A DNA stretch of 64,000 bases. Origin: Rurimicrobium sp040387755. Its GTDB lineage: Bacteria; Bacteroidota; Bacteroidia; Chitinophagales; Chitinophagaceae. A model generated the notes under the pieces. It made no database searches. It was not told the DNA's origin and saw only the letters and a list, made by a program, of their open reading frames with translations. Positions within the stretch are counted from its first letter, which is position 1, and every line of letters begins with the position of its first letter. The position numbers and the translations under genes are program-made. Shown piece by piece: positions 10,421 through 21,000 of this stretch. The DNA lies in the NCBI GenBank assembly GCA_040387755.1, contig JAZKDB010000001.1, positions 434,001 through 498,000 of the forward strand, read 5' to 3'.

Positions 10421-10778
10421 ATTTATCCTCGATAACTTAAGAACCTAAGCTGCTTAGGTCAAATAGGGTAGCTGGATAGGTTGTGAACCTAAGCAGGATA
10501 CGTTATAGGACCTATCCCCGATACGTTGAGAACCTATCCTCGATAGCTTGTGAACCTAAACAGGATACGTTATAGGACCTATCCTCGATACGTTGAGAAC
10601 CTATCCTCGATAGCTTAAGAACCTAAGCAGGATACGTTGAGAACCTATCCTCGATACGTTGAGAACCTATCCTCGATAGCTTGTGAACCTAAACAGGATA
10701 CGTTATAGGACCTATCCTCGATAGCTTAAGAACCTAAGCTAGATAGGTTACAAGACCTATCCACGATAGCTTAAGAAG
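10421..10778. repeat. Tandem repeat array, 22-23 bp units, 67-bp higher-order period
   Basis: About 16 degenerate units, each starting G(A/G)ACCTA and ending in GATAGCTT or GATACGTT plus two or three bases. Three-unit blocks repeat with starts at 10485, 10552, 10619 and 10685 (spacing 67, 67, 66). Units contain short palindromes such as CTATC-CTC-GATAG, and unit 2 holds a perfect dyad ACCTAAGC-T-GCTTAGGT. 67 is not a multiple of three and stops occur, so it is not coding. It lies between the convergent ends of the kinase and the secreted repeat protein. Confidence 0.9.
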
Positions 10779-10844
10779 CTAATTTGCCCCCTGCTCAAGT
10801 CTTGAAAAGTATAGAAAATCGCGACTTTCTTTGTGTTATTTTAC

Positions 10845-13800
10845 TTATTGCTCGATAAAGACTTTAACTAGATTTACAGTTTTTTCACCTATTATTTTAA
10901 GCATATAAATTCCGGAAGCAAGATTAGGTAATTCAATTTTATTTTCGACGTTTTGTGGTGTCAAATGCCCCTCGATATGAATGTTTCCCATTTCATCAGA
11001 TAGTTCGAATTGTTTTTCATTACTGTTATCAGGCAATTTTATATACAAATAGTGAGTGGTAGGGTTGGGATAAACGGTAATCTCTTTTTGTGAACAGTTA
11101 TTAGTAACGTCTATGGTATTGCTATAATTGGCAAATTTGCTTTGAGACTTTATTTGCAAACGATACAGAGCTTTGCCATTTTGGGGTTGGTGTAAGTATT
11201 GGAATTTTGTTTGTTCACTTTTTCCTGAGAATCGTTCTATTGTAGTCCATTGAATACCATTATTGCTATATTGAAGCATTACCGAATCCTTTTCAGTTAC
11301 TGCTGCAGTAATAATGTCAATAATGGAAGTGCAATTATTGATATGAACCTCAAATTTTTCAAGCTTAATGGGTAGTGGAAAGCTTGAGGGGGCAACAAGC
11401 AAATATAATGTTGCATATGCACAAGATGGAGTAAAGGCATCATCACAAACTTCGTAGACAATGGCAACCGGACCAACAAATGCAGGGTCCGGAGTAAAGG
11501 TGTACGAGCCATCTGCCAACAGCGAAAATGAATATTCACCAATCACCATAGATGATTGAGGGCTAACGCTCATACTATTCCCTTCTGAATCAAAATCATT
11601 TATCATGACATTAGAATTAGCGCTTAATCCTTGATTAGTTTGCATGTAGTCATCTGATGCATTGGTTGTATTGGCTGCTCCCGGTGCTAATACTGTAACA
11701 ATTATATTGGCTGTGGCACACTGAGGGATAGCTTGGTTATCACAAAGTGTGTATTGAATCGTATCATTACCTATAAAGTCTAATGGAGGACTATAAGATA
11801 CAATGCCCGTCGTTAGGTTTACCACGGCCGTTCCTCCATTGATTGAATTACCTGTTGAAACTCCATTTAAATCTGTAATACTGAGACTGCTTGTATCCAA
11901 GTGTGTGCCAGGTGTACCAATTGCATCATTCCATAATGCAATAATGTTTACAGAATTATTATAGTTCGTTGTAATGATATCCGTATGTGCTACCGGAGGG
12001 TTAGTACTGCCAATAGTATTGTCCAATACCGTTATTGTTAGCATTTCCAATGGGCAAGGGCTTACAGCACCTGATAAACAAACGGGTACATCAAAATGAT
12101 AAACGCCTGCCAATGTAGGGGTGAAGGTATAACTACCATCAGGATTCATTGTAGGCAAAGTACTGGCAGGGTTGCCAACTGCTGCTACAGGTGTTCCATA
12201 GCTAGTGGCAGAAGGTATCACATCATTAGTAGATACATTTCCGTCTATACTCATCCCCACAAAGGTAGCGTTGATATCCGGGAAGGTTTTCAAGCAAGAT
12301 AATCCTGCCAAAGATGTTGTTGAGCGTGTATCAATAAATGCACCATAAACATCTACATAATCGCTAAGCAAACCTACAGCCAGCAATGAGGATACCGAAA
12401 TTCTGATTTCATCAAAAGCACTTGTTGTAACAAAACCAAGATTGTAGGAGGAGCCTCCTGGGGTTCCGATGAGTGTTGCCAAAACAGTCAAGTTGCTGAG
12501 TGTGCTTCCTGAGTGCGACTCTTGTAGTGTGCCATCTAAATAAGTGCTAATGGTAATAGCATTAAATAAATCCAATAGAACCGGAGGCACAGAGGGTGTT
12601 TGAATAACATAGCCGGCAAAAGTACCAATGGGATAGGTACTTAAAGGGTCTAATACCGAAATAGAAGCGTCGGCTGCAACAGTGGCTGCATTGGATAATC
12701 TTGCGAAATCGCTGGTGCTGGCAGACACCACATTCCAGGGGTCGCGAACAGCCGCAAGAACTGTGGCAACACCAGACAATCCCGTTCTTTGGCTATTAAT
12801 TATCGCTGGGAAATTGGGGTTGTTTAAATAATAACTCCTGTTGCAAAAGATATTGGGTGTACAGGTTTTTTCTAAAACTGCACTATAAATTTTAATTGTA
12901 CCCAGATCTGCTCCTATTAATTGTGTGAATGATATTTTGACTTCATCGAAAGTGACAGTAGCAATGCAGCCCACTATTTGCCTGGTAGTGCTTCCCAGTA
13001 AAGAGCTTGTAGCGCCAACGATTAAAGCATTTCCAGAACTTGTCTGTACTAGCATTCCATTATTGTATAATCTAATAGTGGCTGAGCTAATTACAGATGC
13101 CAGTAATATTGAGTTTGTTTCGATGTCGAAACCCGCAAAACTATTCACAGGGTAACTATCAAGTGCATTCGCAACAGCAAAATCTGCAGAAGTTGCTACC
13201 CCTACAGGTAATATAATACTCGCAAAATTGCTCAGGTCATTGTCCACAGCCCTTTCGCTATTCTCTAAACTACACAATAAACATGCTATACCATCAACTC
13301 CTGAATTTTGACCATCTACATAAACCGGGTATTCAGGATTGATGATGCTCGTCAAAGTATTGCATGGGGGAAGAGGAGCAGAACAAAATTGCTTCAGTAC
13401 TAATCCATACAGACTAATCGTGCCTAGTGGCAAGCCAATTAAATTTGTTGCAGTAATCTTTACCTCATCAAAATCTTGGGTGGTCAATAGTCCAATTGTT
13501 GTCCGTCCAGACCCCGAAAGAATAGTGGAATTGGAAGATAATAAACTAGCTCCCGTAGCAACATCTCCGGTTGCAATACCGTCTTTGAACGTAGCAATAC
13601 TAAAGCTTGATAATACACCAATGCTCAATAATGAAGCTGTTTCAATGTCGTACCCTGCAAATGTTCCGGCGGCATAACTAGTATCATTATCTTTTACAGA
13701 AATAGACCCACTTGTGCCAATACTGGCACTGAGATTTATTGATGCAAAATTCAGACTATCGGCATCTATTAAATTGTTTGCATTACTAATGCTGCATAAG

Positions 13801-14534
13801 CCACAAATAACGCCACTAATGCCCGTATTGCTTGCATTGATAGAAAGTGGATAATTTGGTTTGGTTAATAAAGTAGTAGTGTTACATGCTGGTGTAGGTC
13901 CTGTACATAATTTTTCAAAAACAGCATTGTAGACCCTTGTTTCGCTAGCCAGTAATGAAAGTCCACTTGAAGTAAATCGGACTTCATCAAAATCCATTGT
14001 GGTTTTGAATCCTACAATTCCTCTACTTCCGCTAGACAACAGTTCGATGGAGATACCTAATCCTGCACCTGAGATGGATTCTTGAAATGAGCCAGACAAA
14101 TACGTTGAGACAGAAATGTCGGTTAAAAGACTAGTTCCAACAAGACTTGTGTTGGATATTTCAAAACCTGCAAATATACCCGCAGGATAGGTTCCTGCAG
14201 CATCCTGCACCGAAATGTATTTTGGTCCTAATGAAAGTAATACTTGTCCAATTCTTGCATAATCTGTGGTAGAGCTACTTATAGCATTGCCTTCATCCAA
14301 TACACCTCCAACGGAAGCATAAGTAAATACAGAGCCGCCACTGCTATTTACACTTAAAGATGGGTGTAATGCTGATGTATTCATTCTTTCTGCTGTGTTA
14401 CACGTCAATGTGCTTACTTGTCCTATTGCTATATTTTGAAAACTATTGACGGTTAATAGCACAAATAGAATTATACAACATTTCAGGGAATTGAGTAAGA
14501 ACTCAAGAGTTGAATTACAGAAATTTTTTTTCAT
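10845..14534 (-). CDS. T9SS type A secreted protein with four novel beta-rich repeats and cadherin-like domains
   Basis: A 1229-residue secreted surface protein. A long N-terminal signal region (hydrophobic about 18-38) is followed by four tandem copies of a roughly 170-residue beta-rich domain (about 45-210, 217-390, 397-570, 575-745). Each copy has a Cys near the start, a NFA(S/R)(I/L) segment, FAG(F/Y)(D/E)I, and FDE(V/I)(K/R)(I/F) before a final Cys. Two copies carry a CxLC motif. Three tandem-95/cadherin-like domains follow (about 745-1060; IALWNDA, YTFTPDPAF). The C-terminus (VYPNP, then LASGIYMLKI) is a T9SS type A sorting domain, so the protein should be exported by SprA and attached or released at the surface. 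No catalytic residues are evident; adhesion or structural roles are likely. The repeat domain recurs in the SprB-like adhesin of this window. Confidence 0.8.
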   Translation of the reverse strand: MKKNFCNSTLEFLLNSLKCCIILFVLLTVNSFQNIAIGQVSTLTCNTAERMNTSALHPSLSVNSSGGSVFTYASVGGVLDEGNAISSSTTDYARIGQVLLSLGPKYISVQDAAGTYPAGIFAGFEISNTSLVGTSLLTDISVSTYLSGSFQESISGAGLGISIELLSSGSRGIVGFKTTMDFDEVRFTSSGLSLLASETRVYNAVFEKLCTGPTPACNTTTLLTKPNYPLSINASNTGISGVICGLCSISNANNLIDADSLNFASINLSASIGTSGSISVKDNDTSYAAGTFAGYDIETASLLSIGVLSSFSIATFKDGIATGDVATGASLLSSNSTILSGSGRTTIGLLTTQDFDEVKITATNLIGLPLGTISLYGLVLKQFCSAPLPPCNTLTSIINPEYPVYVDGQNSGVDGIACLLCSLENSERAVDNDLSNFASIILPVGVATSADFAVANALDSYPVNSFAGFDIETNSILLASVISSATIRLYNNGMLVQTSSGNALIVGATSSLLGSTTRQIVGCIATVTFDEVKISFTQLIGADLGTIKIYSAVLEKTCTPNIFCNRSYYLNNPNFPAIINSQRTGLSGVATVLAAVRDPWNVVSASTSDFARLSNAATVAADASISVLDPLSTYPIGTFAGYVIQTPSVPPVLLDLFNAITISTYLDGTLQESHSGSTLSNLTVLATLIGTPGGSSYNLGFVTTSAFDEIRISVSSLLAVGLLSDYVDVYGAFIDTRSTTSLAGLSCLKTFPDINATFVGMSIDGNVSTNDVIPSATSYGTPVAAVGNPASTLPTMNPDGSYTFTPTLAGVYHFDVPVCLSGAVSPCPLEMLTITVLDNTIGSTNPPVAHTDIITTNYNNSVNIIALWNDAIGTPGTHLDTSSLSITDLNGVSTGNSINGGTAVVNLTTGIVSYSPPLDFIGNDTIQYTLCDNQAIPQCATANIIVTVLAPGAANTTNASDDYMQTNQGLSANSNVMINDFDSEGNSMSVSPQSSMVIGEYSFSLLADGSYTFTPDPAFVGPVAIVYEVCDDAFTPSCAYATLYLLVAPSSFPLPIKLEKFEVHINNCTSIIDIITAAVTEKDSVMLQYSNNGIQWTTIERFSGKSEQTKFQYLHQPQNGKALYRLQIKSQSKFANYSNTIDVTNNCSQKEITVYPNPTTHYLYIKLPDNSNEKQFELSDEMGNIHIEGHLTPQNVENKIELPNLASGIYMLKIIGEKTVNLVKVFIEQ

Positions 14535-14760
14535 AAAATCGGATTTATATCGAGATCAGTGAATGCCTTTGCAGGCTAATATGAACGCAACCGCAAAAAA
14601 TAAGAATCTAGAGCTTTCAATAAGCAGGGCTATACGATAGGGCTTACATAGCTCATGAAAATGAGCACAAGTTTTTCTGCATCAATTTTTACAACGAAAA
14701 ATTGATGTTTGAATTTTAGTACAAATAATATTGATGGAAGGGTTTGTTATTCTGGTTTTT

Positions 14761-14803
14761 CAACAAAAGGAGGAGAGGATACAATTTATCAACCCTCCTC
14801 CTT
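14761..14803 (-). terminator. Terminator of the SprB-PorP-PorE operon
   Basis: The stem AAGGAGGAG/CTCCTCCTT, followed on the minus strand by TTTTGTTG, lies five bases beyond the stop of the PorE-like gene. Confidence 0.6.
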
Positions 14804-14808
14804 CGGCT

Positions 14809-17022
14809 TTACATTTTGAGAATTTGAAATTCGGTGCGTCTGTTTTTTTGATGCTGCTCTTCGCTACATTGTTTACAATCGCTACATTCATCTATTGGTG
14901 CAAATTCACCAAAACCTTTTGACTGCATTCGCTCTATTTCAATCCCACTTTGGTTCAGATATTTTACTACAGAAGCGGCACGTGCTTGTGATAATTTTGC
15001 ATTGTATGTATCTGAACCTCTGCAGTCTGTATGCGAATTGATTTGAATATTAAGACCTTTGTTTTGTTGCATCAATTCCAGCAAACGGTTCAAAGATGGT
15101 TTGGCATCTTCTCTGATATTTGCCTTGTCATAATCGTAGTAGATATTTTCGATTCGGATAATGGCTCCTACTTCTAATTTTTTCATGAAGATAGTATCCC
15201 GAATTCCGTCGTTAGAACCAGGGATAATACCCTTGGTTGAGATAAATTTTTCGTCACTGTAATAATTAGGTTTAACAGCATAAACCTGATATTCAGCGTT
15301 GGTTTGCAAATTGCTATTAAACCCCTCTCCTGTTGGTATTGATAAAGTATCAGGCTTTTTGTCACTGTTTATTTTTGTAAGGACAACCCATGGATTTTCT
15401 ATCGGCTCCATTGTTGCCCTATCAAGAATCAACGCATTGTAAGAGATTTGAGTATTGGGTTTTAATTTTACGAATTTGGTAATGGTGTCTTTGCTTCGTT
15501 TAGAAATTGTAGACAATTCAATTGTTTGTGATTCGTAGCCCAAACGATTTATTTTTGCTACATAACTAGTTTGCGGATAGAGTCTCGATAATATTGAACC
15601 GCTATTGCCTGTAGTGAGGTTTCGCTTGTCTGGGATGCTCTCCAGAACTATGTTACATCCATTTATTGGCTTTTCAGAATACTCATCAACCACTGTAATG
15701 GAAGCATAAACTTCTTGACGCATAAATTGGTAGATGTTATCTCCTCCTTTAGGGGCTACACGGTTGGATGCAAAGTATCCTGTGCTTCCATCTGCAGTAA
15801 GAATCAAAGACATGTCATCTGCCGCAGAATTGATTGGTGTGCCCAATTGTTCTGGTATTGAAAATACGTTATCACGAGGATTCCAAGTAGACTTGTAAAT
15901 ATCTAAGCCACCCAGATTTGGCCAACCGTCTGAAGAAAAATATAGTGTTTCATCATCATGCAAATATGGAAACATTTCTTCTCCTTCTGTATTGATTGTT
16001 TTACCCAGATTTGTTGGTGTTGACCACGCACCTTTTTCATCTCTTGTACAAATGTATAAATCTGTTCCACCTCCTGCACCATTAGGCATGTCTGACGAGA
16101 AAACCAGAGTTTTGCCACTTGGGCTGATACTGGGATGTGCAGTTGAATAGTTTTTACTGTTAAATGAGAAGGGCTTTATAGTGCCAAATTTGTTGTTTAC
16201 ATTATCATATCCATTGGCAACCATTATTTGTAAATGCACTACGTTGTCGGCACCTTTTCGAACATTATCAACCAACAGAGTATGGACAAAGTTGGTGCGT
16301 GTGAAATAGGCTTCTTTGCCATCTGCAGAGAATACAATTGGACCATCGTGAAATTTAGTGTTCAAGTTCGTTCCCATTTTTTTAAACTCTTCACCACAGT
16401 TCCCTATACTGTCACATACTAAAGAGTATATATTGTAGTATGGGTTACCTGTCCAATGGTCAGTTTTCTTTCTACCCTTGATTACTGTATCTGCAGTAAT
16501 TAGTAATGAACCCTCGCGAAGAAAAGGGCCGAATTCATTACCGTCAGTATTAAAATTCATAAACCTGGTAGAGCCTTCAGGTATTTTAGCGTAGGTTTTT
16601 GGTGCTTCTTTTGCACCATTAATTAAGTTGACAACCCTTCTGTCTTCGGGATATGCTTTTTGATATTCCAGTAGCCAGGGAAGCGCATCCTGATATTTCT
16701 GAAGTGAAAGTAATGTTTGTGCATAATGTAGTTTGGTAATAGGTTGTGCACCACTCATCGACACTGCTTTAGCATAATATACTACTGCTTTTTGTGGATT
16801 TTTAATGAGCCTGTAACAATCACCTAATTGAGCATAAACATCCAAATCATTTACAGTAGAAACTACTTTTTCATAGTAAGGTATTGCTTCATTAAAGGCC
16901 AAATGTTCATACAGATATTTGGCTTTCATCAAGTCAGCATTAGTTGATGCTGCCTGGAGCGGAAAATGTAAGAATGATGCCAGTAAAAGCGTAATTGATA
17001 ATTTTGAGTATAGAGAATTCAT
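14809..17022 (-). CDS. PorE-like OmpA-family protein (TPR, beta-propeller, CRD, OmpA)
   Basis: A 737-residue periplasmic or outer-membrane-associated protein with the domain order known for the T9SS component PorE: signal peptide (1-24), tetratricopeptide repeats (about 30-135), a WD40/PD40-type propeller (about 150-430; repeats such as HPSISPSGKTLVFSSD and FYFSSDGWPNLGG-like blades), two carboxypeptidase-regulatory-like beta domains (about 435-620), and a C-terminal OmpA peptidoglycan-binding domain (about 625-737; YYDYDKANIR, INSHTDCRGSDTYN, LSQARA, NRRTEF). A Cys-rich insertion (ECSDCKQC) sits in the OmpA domain. It is the last gene of an operon with an adhesin and PorP/SprF, 30 bases after the PorP stop. 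It probably anchors the secretion or attachment complex to peptidoglycan. Whether it is the core PorE or an adhesin-specific paralogue cannot be told from this window. Confidence 0.85.
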   Translation of the reverse strand: MNSLYSKLSITLLLASFLHFPLQAASTNADLMKAKYLYEHLAFNEAIPYYEKVVSTVNDLDVYAQLGDCYRLIKNPQKAVVYYAKAVSMSGAQPITKLHYAQTLLSLQKYQDALPWLLEYQKAYPEDRRVVNLINGAKEAPKTYAKIPEGSTRFMNFNTDGNEFGPFLREGSLLITADTVIKGRKKTDHWTGNPYYNIYSLVCDSIGNCGEEFKKMGTNLNTKFHDGPIVFSADGKEAYFTRTNFVHTLLVDNVRKGADNVVHLQIMVANGYDNVNNKFGTIKPFSFNSKNYSTAHPSISPSGKTLVFSSDMPNGAGGGTDLYICTRDEKGAWSTPTNLGKTINTEGEEMFPYLHDDETLYFSSDGWPNLGGLDIYKSTWNPRDNVFSIPEQLGTPINSAADDMSLILTADGSTGYFASNRVAPKGGDNIYQFMRQEVYASITVVDEYSEKPINGCNIVLESIPDKRNLTTGNSGSILSRLYPQTSYVAKINRLGYESQTIELSTISKRSKDTITKFVKLKPNTQISYNALILDRATMEPIENPWVVLTKINSDKKPDTLSIPTGEGFNSNLQTNAEYQVYAVKPNYYSDEKFISTKGIIPGSNDGIRDTIFMKKLEVGAIIRIENIYYDYDKANIREDAKPSLNRLLELMQQNKGLNIQINSHTDCRGSDTYNAKLSQARAASVVKYLNQSGIEIERMQSKGFGEFAPIDECSDCKQCSEEQHQKNRRTEFQILKM

Positions 17023-17052
17023 CTGAAAAGTCTTTTGAAGTGAATAAACTGA

Positions 17053-18024
17053 TTAAAATAATTTGATAAAACGAGGATTGATATACTTGTTATTATCTCT
17101 TATAAAATCAAAACCTACTGTTACTTCATGCGAACCGCCATTAAAGCCATTCAACACTTTCGTGGTATAGTCATATGAATAACCTGCATTAATATTTTTT
17201 GAAATTTGGAGATGTACTATTCCTGCAATTGATTGGTCTGTACGATACGTTACCCCCAGCATTAGACGGTCGTAGAAAATAGCCGATAGATTAAAATCTG
17301 CACTTACCGGAATTTTGTAGTTTGCATTTCCTGCATAGCGCAATAAGGCTTGTGGCTCTAGTTTGAAATTTTCACTCAAAGTAAATACGTAACCTCCACT
17401 TAGGTAGTAAGCACGTACCTGTTTAGCAGCTTGGTTGCCTGCGGAAGAACTACTTTTGTCATAAGTGTTTTCTAATAAATTAGGTATAGAAGCTCCCAAG
17501 TAGAATTTATCTCCTCTCCAATAAACGCCAGCGCCAAAATTGGGTAAGAGTTTGCTTTTTACATCTTTGGTCAAAGAATTATCGCCAGACTGATAAGGAT
17601 TTAATTCGCTGTATCGTGCTGATAGCATCGAAGTACCGGCTTGCAGGCCAAATGACAACATTGTTTTCTTGAGTGCGATACGATAAGCATAATAGGCCAT
17701 GATATTCGTGTTGTCAATGACCCCTGCAGATTCATTTGATACACTGAGACCTAAGGCTACATGCCTGAACGATTTCATATAGCTGCCTACCGGGCCATCA
17801 ATACTCACACTAAAGCTACGTGGAGCACCATTAATGCCTACCCATTGATTTCGGTATAGGGCATTAACACAAGTAGCCTCTCTACTACCTGCATACCCCG
17901 GGTTGTAGATGAGTTTATTGTACATAAACATGGAGTAATGCGGGGTAATTGTTGTCTGTGCTTTTATAGCCATTGGAGCAGTAATAGAAAGCAAAATGGC
18001 GGTATATTTTAGGAGTTGTTTCAT
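17053..18024 (-). CDS. PorP/SprF family T9SS outer-membrane protein
   Basis: A 323-residue outer-membrane beta-barrel protein with a clear signal peptide (to about AIKAQ, residue 23) and the family opening HYSMFMYNKLIYNPGYAGS, then QWVGINGAPRSFSVSIDGP. PorP/SprF proteins act with type B sorting domains: SprF is specifically required to secrete SprB in Flavobacterium johnsoniae. Here the gene is 37 bases downstream of a SprB-like adhesin with a type B domain, the classical pairing, so it is most likely the dedicated partner of that adhesin. The barrel extends to the C-terminus with the usual VTVGFDF strand. Length and motifs are normal. Confidence 0.92.
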   Translation of the reverse strand: MKQLLKYTAILLSITAPMAIKAQTTITPHYSMFMYNKLIYNPGYAGSREATCVNALYRNQWVGINGAPRSFSVSIDGPVGSYMKSFRHVALGLSVSNESAGVIDNTNIMAYYAYRIALKKTMLSFGLQAGTSMLSARYSELNPYQSGDNSLTKDVKSKLLPNFGAGVYWRGDKFYLGASIPNLLENTYDKSSSSAGNQAAKQVRAYYLSGGYVFTLSENFKLEPQALLRYAGNANYKIPVSADFNLSAIFYDRLMLGVTYRTDQSIAGIVHLQISKNINAGYSYDYTTKVLNGFNGGSHEVTVGFDFIRDNNKYINPRFIKLF

Positions 18025-18061
18025 TGTTTAATGTTTTTTGATTGACAGAAATAATTTTGAG

Positions 18062-21000
18062 TTAGCGTTGAATCAATAAAGCACCTTTGAATATTCCTTC
18101 ACCCCCAGCTTTATTTGCTTCGTTCAATCGGAGGATATAGTAATAAGTGCCAGTGGGTAGTATCGCACCAGTTTTTGAATTGACACCATTAAAAGTATTG
18201 TTGTAGCCTATTTTTTCATACACCAAATCGCCCCATTTATCAACAATTTGGACTTGACTGTTGGAGTAGAATTCAATACCCTCAATTACCCAACTATCAT
18301 TTTTTCCATCACCATTGGGCGTTATGACATCGTGAATATTGATAGTCATGTCACAGTTTATCTCATCCACAATTATTGATGCTGTTGCTAAGCAGTTTTT
18401 GGCATCCGAAACAGTTACACTATATGTTTTTGCTGATAGATTTTGAATGAAATCACTATTCCCTCCATTACTCCATGCATATTGATAGGGGTTAGTGCCA
18501 CCAATGACACTGAGCTTAATAGAACCATCTGCTTCAGGTAAACAAGAATCTTTAACTACTATTGATGAAATTTTTAAAGAATCTGGTTGAGTAATTACAA
18601 TGTTACTGCTATCAAAGCAACCTGTTTTTGTATCCGTCACTTTTACGTTATAAATACCCATACTAAGCCCTGTACGCTGGGCTGACGTATTTCCATCCGC
18701 CCATTTATAGGTATATGCTCCTGTACCACCTCCAACTGTTACATTTATACTACCATCAGAACCTCCATAGCAACTAATACTCATTATTTGAGCATTGGAT
18801 TTAATAGGACTGGCTTTTTCAATATTTGCATTATTATTATCTACGCAGCCTGCATTGTCTGTTACATTGAGATTATAAGCGCCGGAAGCCACACCAATCA
18901 GATCTTGGGTGATTGCACCATTAGACCACATATAATTGTATGGCAACGACCCTCCGGTTACACTCACGAATATAGCTCCCGATAAACTGTCAACACATCC
19001 AACATTTTTAACAGAGTCTAATTTGATGGTTACAGGATTGGAGTTATTAATACCAATGTTTGCACTGAGTTGTGCCGAACAACCAATAGCATCGGTTACA
19101 TTAAGTAAATAGCTACCTGATGGTATAAACATTAAGTCTTTAGTGATAGCACCATTAGACCACGAATAAGAATAGGGAGCAACACCGCCCGAAACAATTA
19201 CTGAAATACTACCAGAGCTGCTTCCGATACATTTGGCATCAACAACAGAATTTGTAGAGACCTTGATTTGGTTTGCTGTATCCACTTTAACAACGGCACT
19301 ATATTCTTCACTGCAACCCACAACATCTTTTACCATAAGTGTATAATTCCCCGGTATAATATTTACAATATCCTGGCTTGTGGCACCGTTTGACCAATTA
19401 TAGGTATATGGTGGTATTCCTCCTGTCACTGCTACATTTATTGCTCCTGAAGCATTACCACTGCATCCTGCATCTTTTATAGATACGCCACTAATACTAA
19501 TTGATTTGCTTGCGTCTACTCCAATTGTAGCACTCATTGTTGCGGTACAGCCATTTGCGTCTTGAACACTAAGGGTATAAAATCCGGGGATGGCATTTAG
19601 CAAATCTGCAGTTGTGGCGCCATTTGACCACGAATAAGCATATGGTGCTTTCCCGCCTTTAATACTTACATGAATAGCTCCATTAGCCCCTAGTAAGCAA
19701 CTGGCACCACTAATAGAATCAGCCGAGACAATTATTTTTTTAGAAGTATCTATGCCCACATTTGCAGACAAAGTTTTGGAGCATCCTGCAGCATCAGCAA
19801 TAATCACTGAGTAAACGCCCGGGCCAGCATTGAGGATGTCTTTTGTTGATGCCCCATTTGACCATAAATATACATATGGTGCTACACCACGTGAAGTAGA
19901 TACAAATATTTTCCCTGATGCACTTCCGATACATCCTGCACCTTCAACTGAATCAATTGCGGCTTTTATGGAACGACTAGTGTCGATACCTAATGTTGCT
20001 CCAGAATTTGCTTTACATCCTTTTGTATCGGTAACTGCTACAGTGTATGTACCTGGAATAACGCCTGATAAGTCGGACATCGTCGTTCCGTTAGACCAAA
20101 TATAGGAATAGGGTGAAGTTCCTCCGGAAGCCGTGATATACAATGCAGCACTCGCTCCCATACTACAGCCCGCTCCTAATGTTGAATCAACTTTTACTAC
20201 TAATGTTTTCGAAGTATCAAAGCTTAAATTTACGATTAATTGACCCGGACATCCATTTGCATCTGTAGCAGTAAGTACATGAGTGCCGGGATTAACATTA
20301 ACTAAATCTTCGGTTACAGAACCTATTGACCAGGAATAGGTATAAGGGGATAATCCACCACTTACACTGGCAAATATCTTTCCATCTGCACTTACAGCAC
20401 ATGTAGGTCTATGTAAAGAATCTAAAGTTACTGTCACACCTGAGCCTGTTACCGGTACTGTTGCGTTCAATAGTAAAGTACAGCCATTGTTATCTGTAAC
20501 GGTTAGGGTATAGCTTCCTGCAGTCACAGAAGAGAGGTTTTTTGTACTGGCAACAATTGTTGCTCCTTTTTTCCATTGATAGGAGTAAGGTATAGAACCA
20601 CCACTAACACTTACATATACAGCGCCTGAAGCACTACTGGCACAACCGGATGCTTTAGTAGAATCAACTGTAGCATTTAATGAAACAGCCGAATCTATTG
20701 TAATCATTGCATTCACCTGCTTGGTACATCCTACGGCATCGGTAACTGTTAATGTATAATTTCCTGCGATAACATTAATCAGGTCTTTTGTAGTAGTTCC
20801 GCCAGGAGTCCAAGAATAGCTTAGAGGAGTTTTTCCCCCGCTTACTGTCACATAAGCACTTCCGTTAGTTGCCGTATTGCAAGTTGCTTTTGTAATTGAC
20901 GACAAGTTTGCATTGAGCAATTTTGAAGAATCTGTTTGCAGTATTACTGAAATCGTGGCAATGCAACTGTTTGCATCTGTTACGGTAAGGGTGTATGTTC

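Noticed and set aside
10305..10436. Small open frame upstream of the repeat array
   Set aside because: It runs through a terminator hairpin into the repeat array, has no ribosome-binding or promoter context, and its codon content is not protein-like.
10421..10778. CRISPR array
   Set aside because: The units abut each other with no unique spacers, and no cas genes are present.
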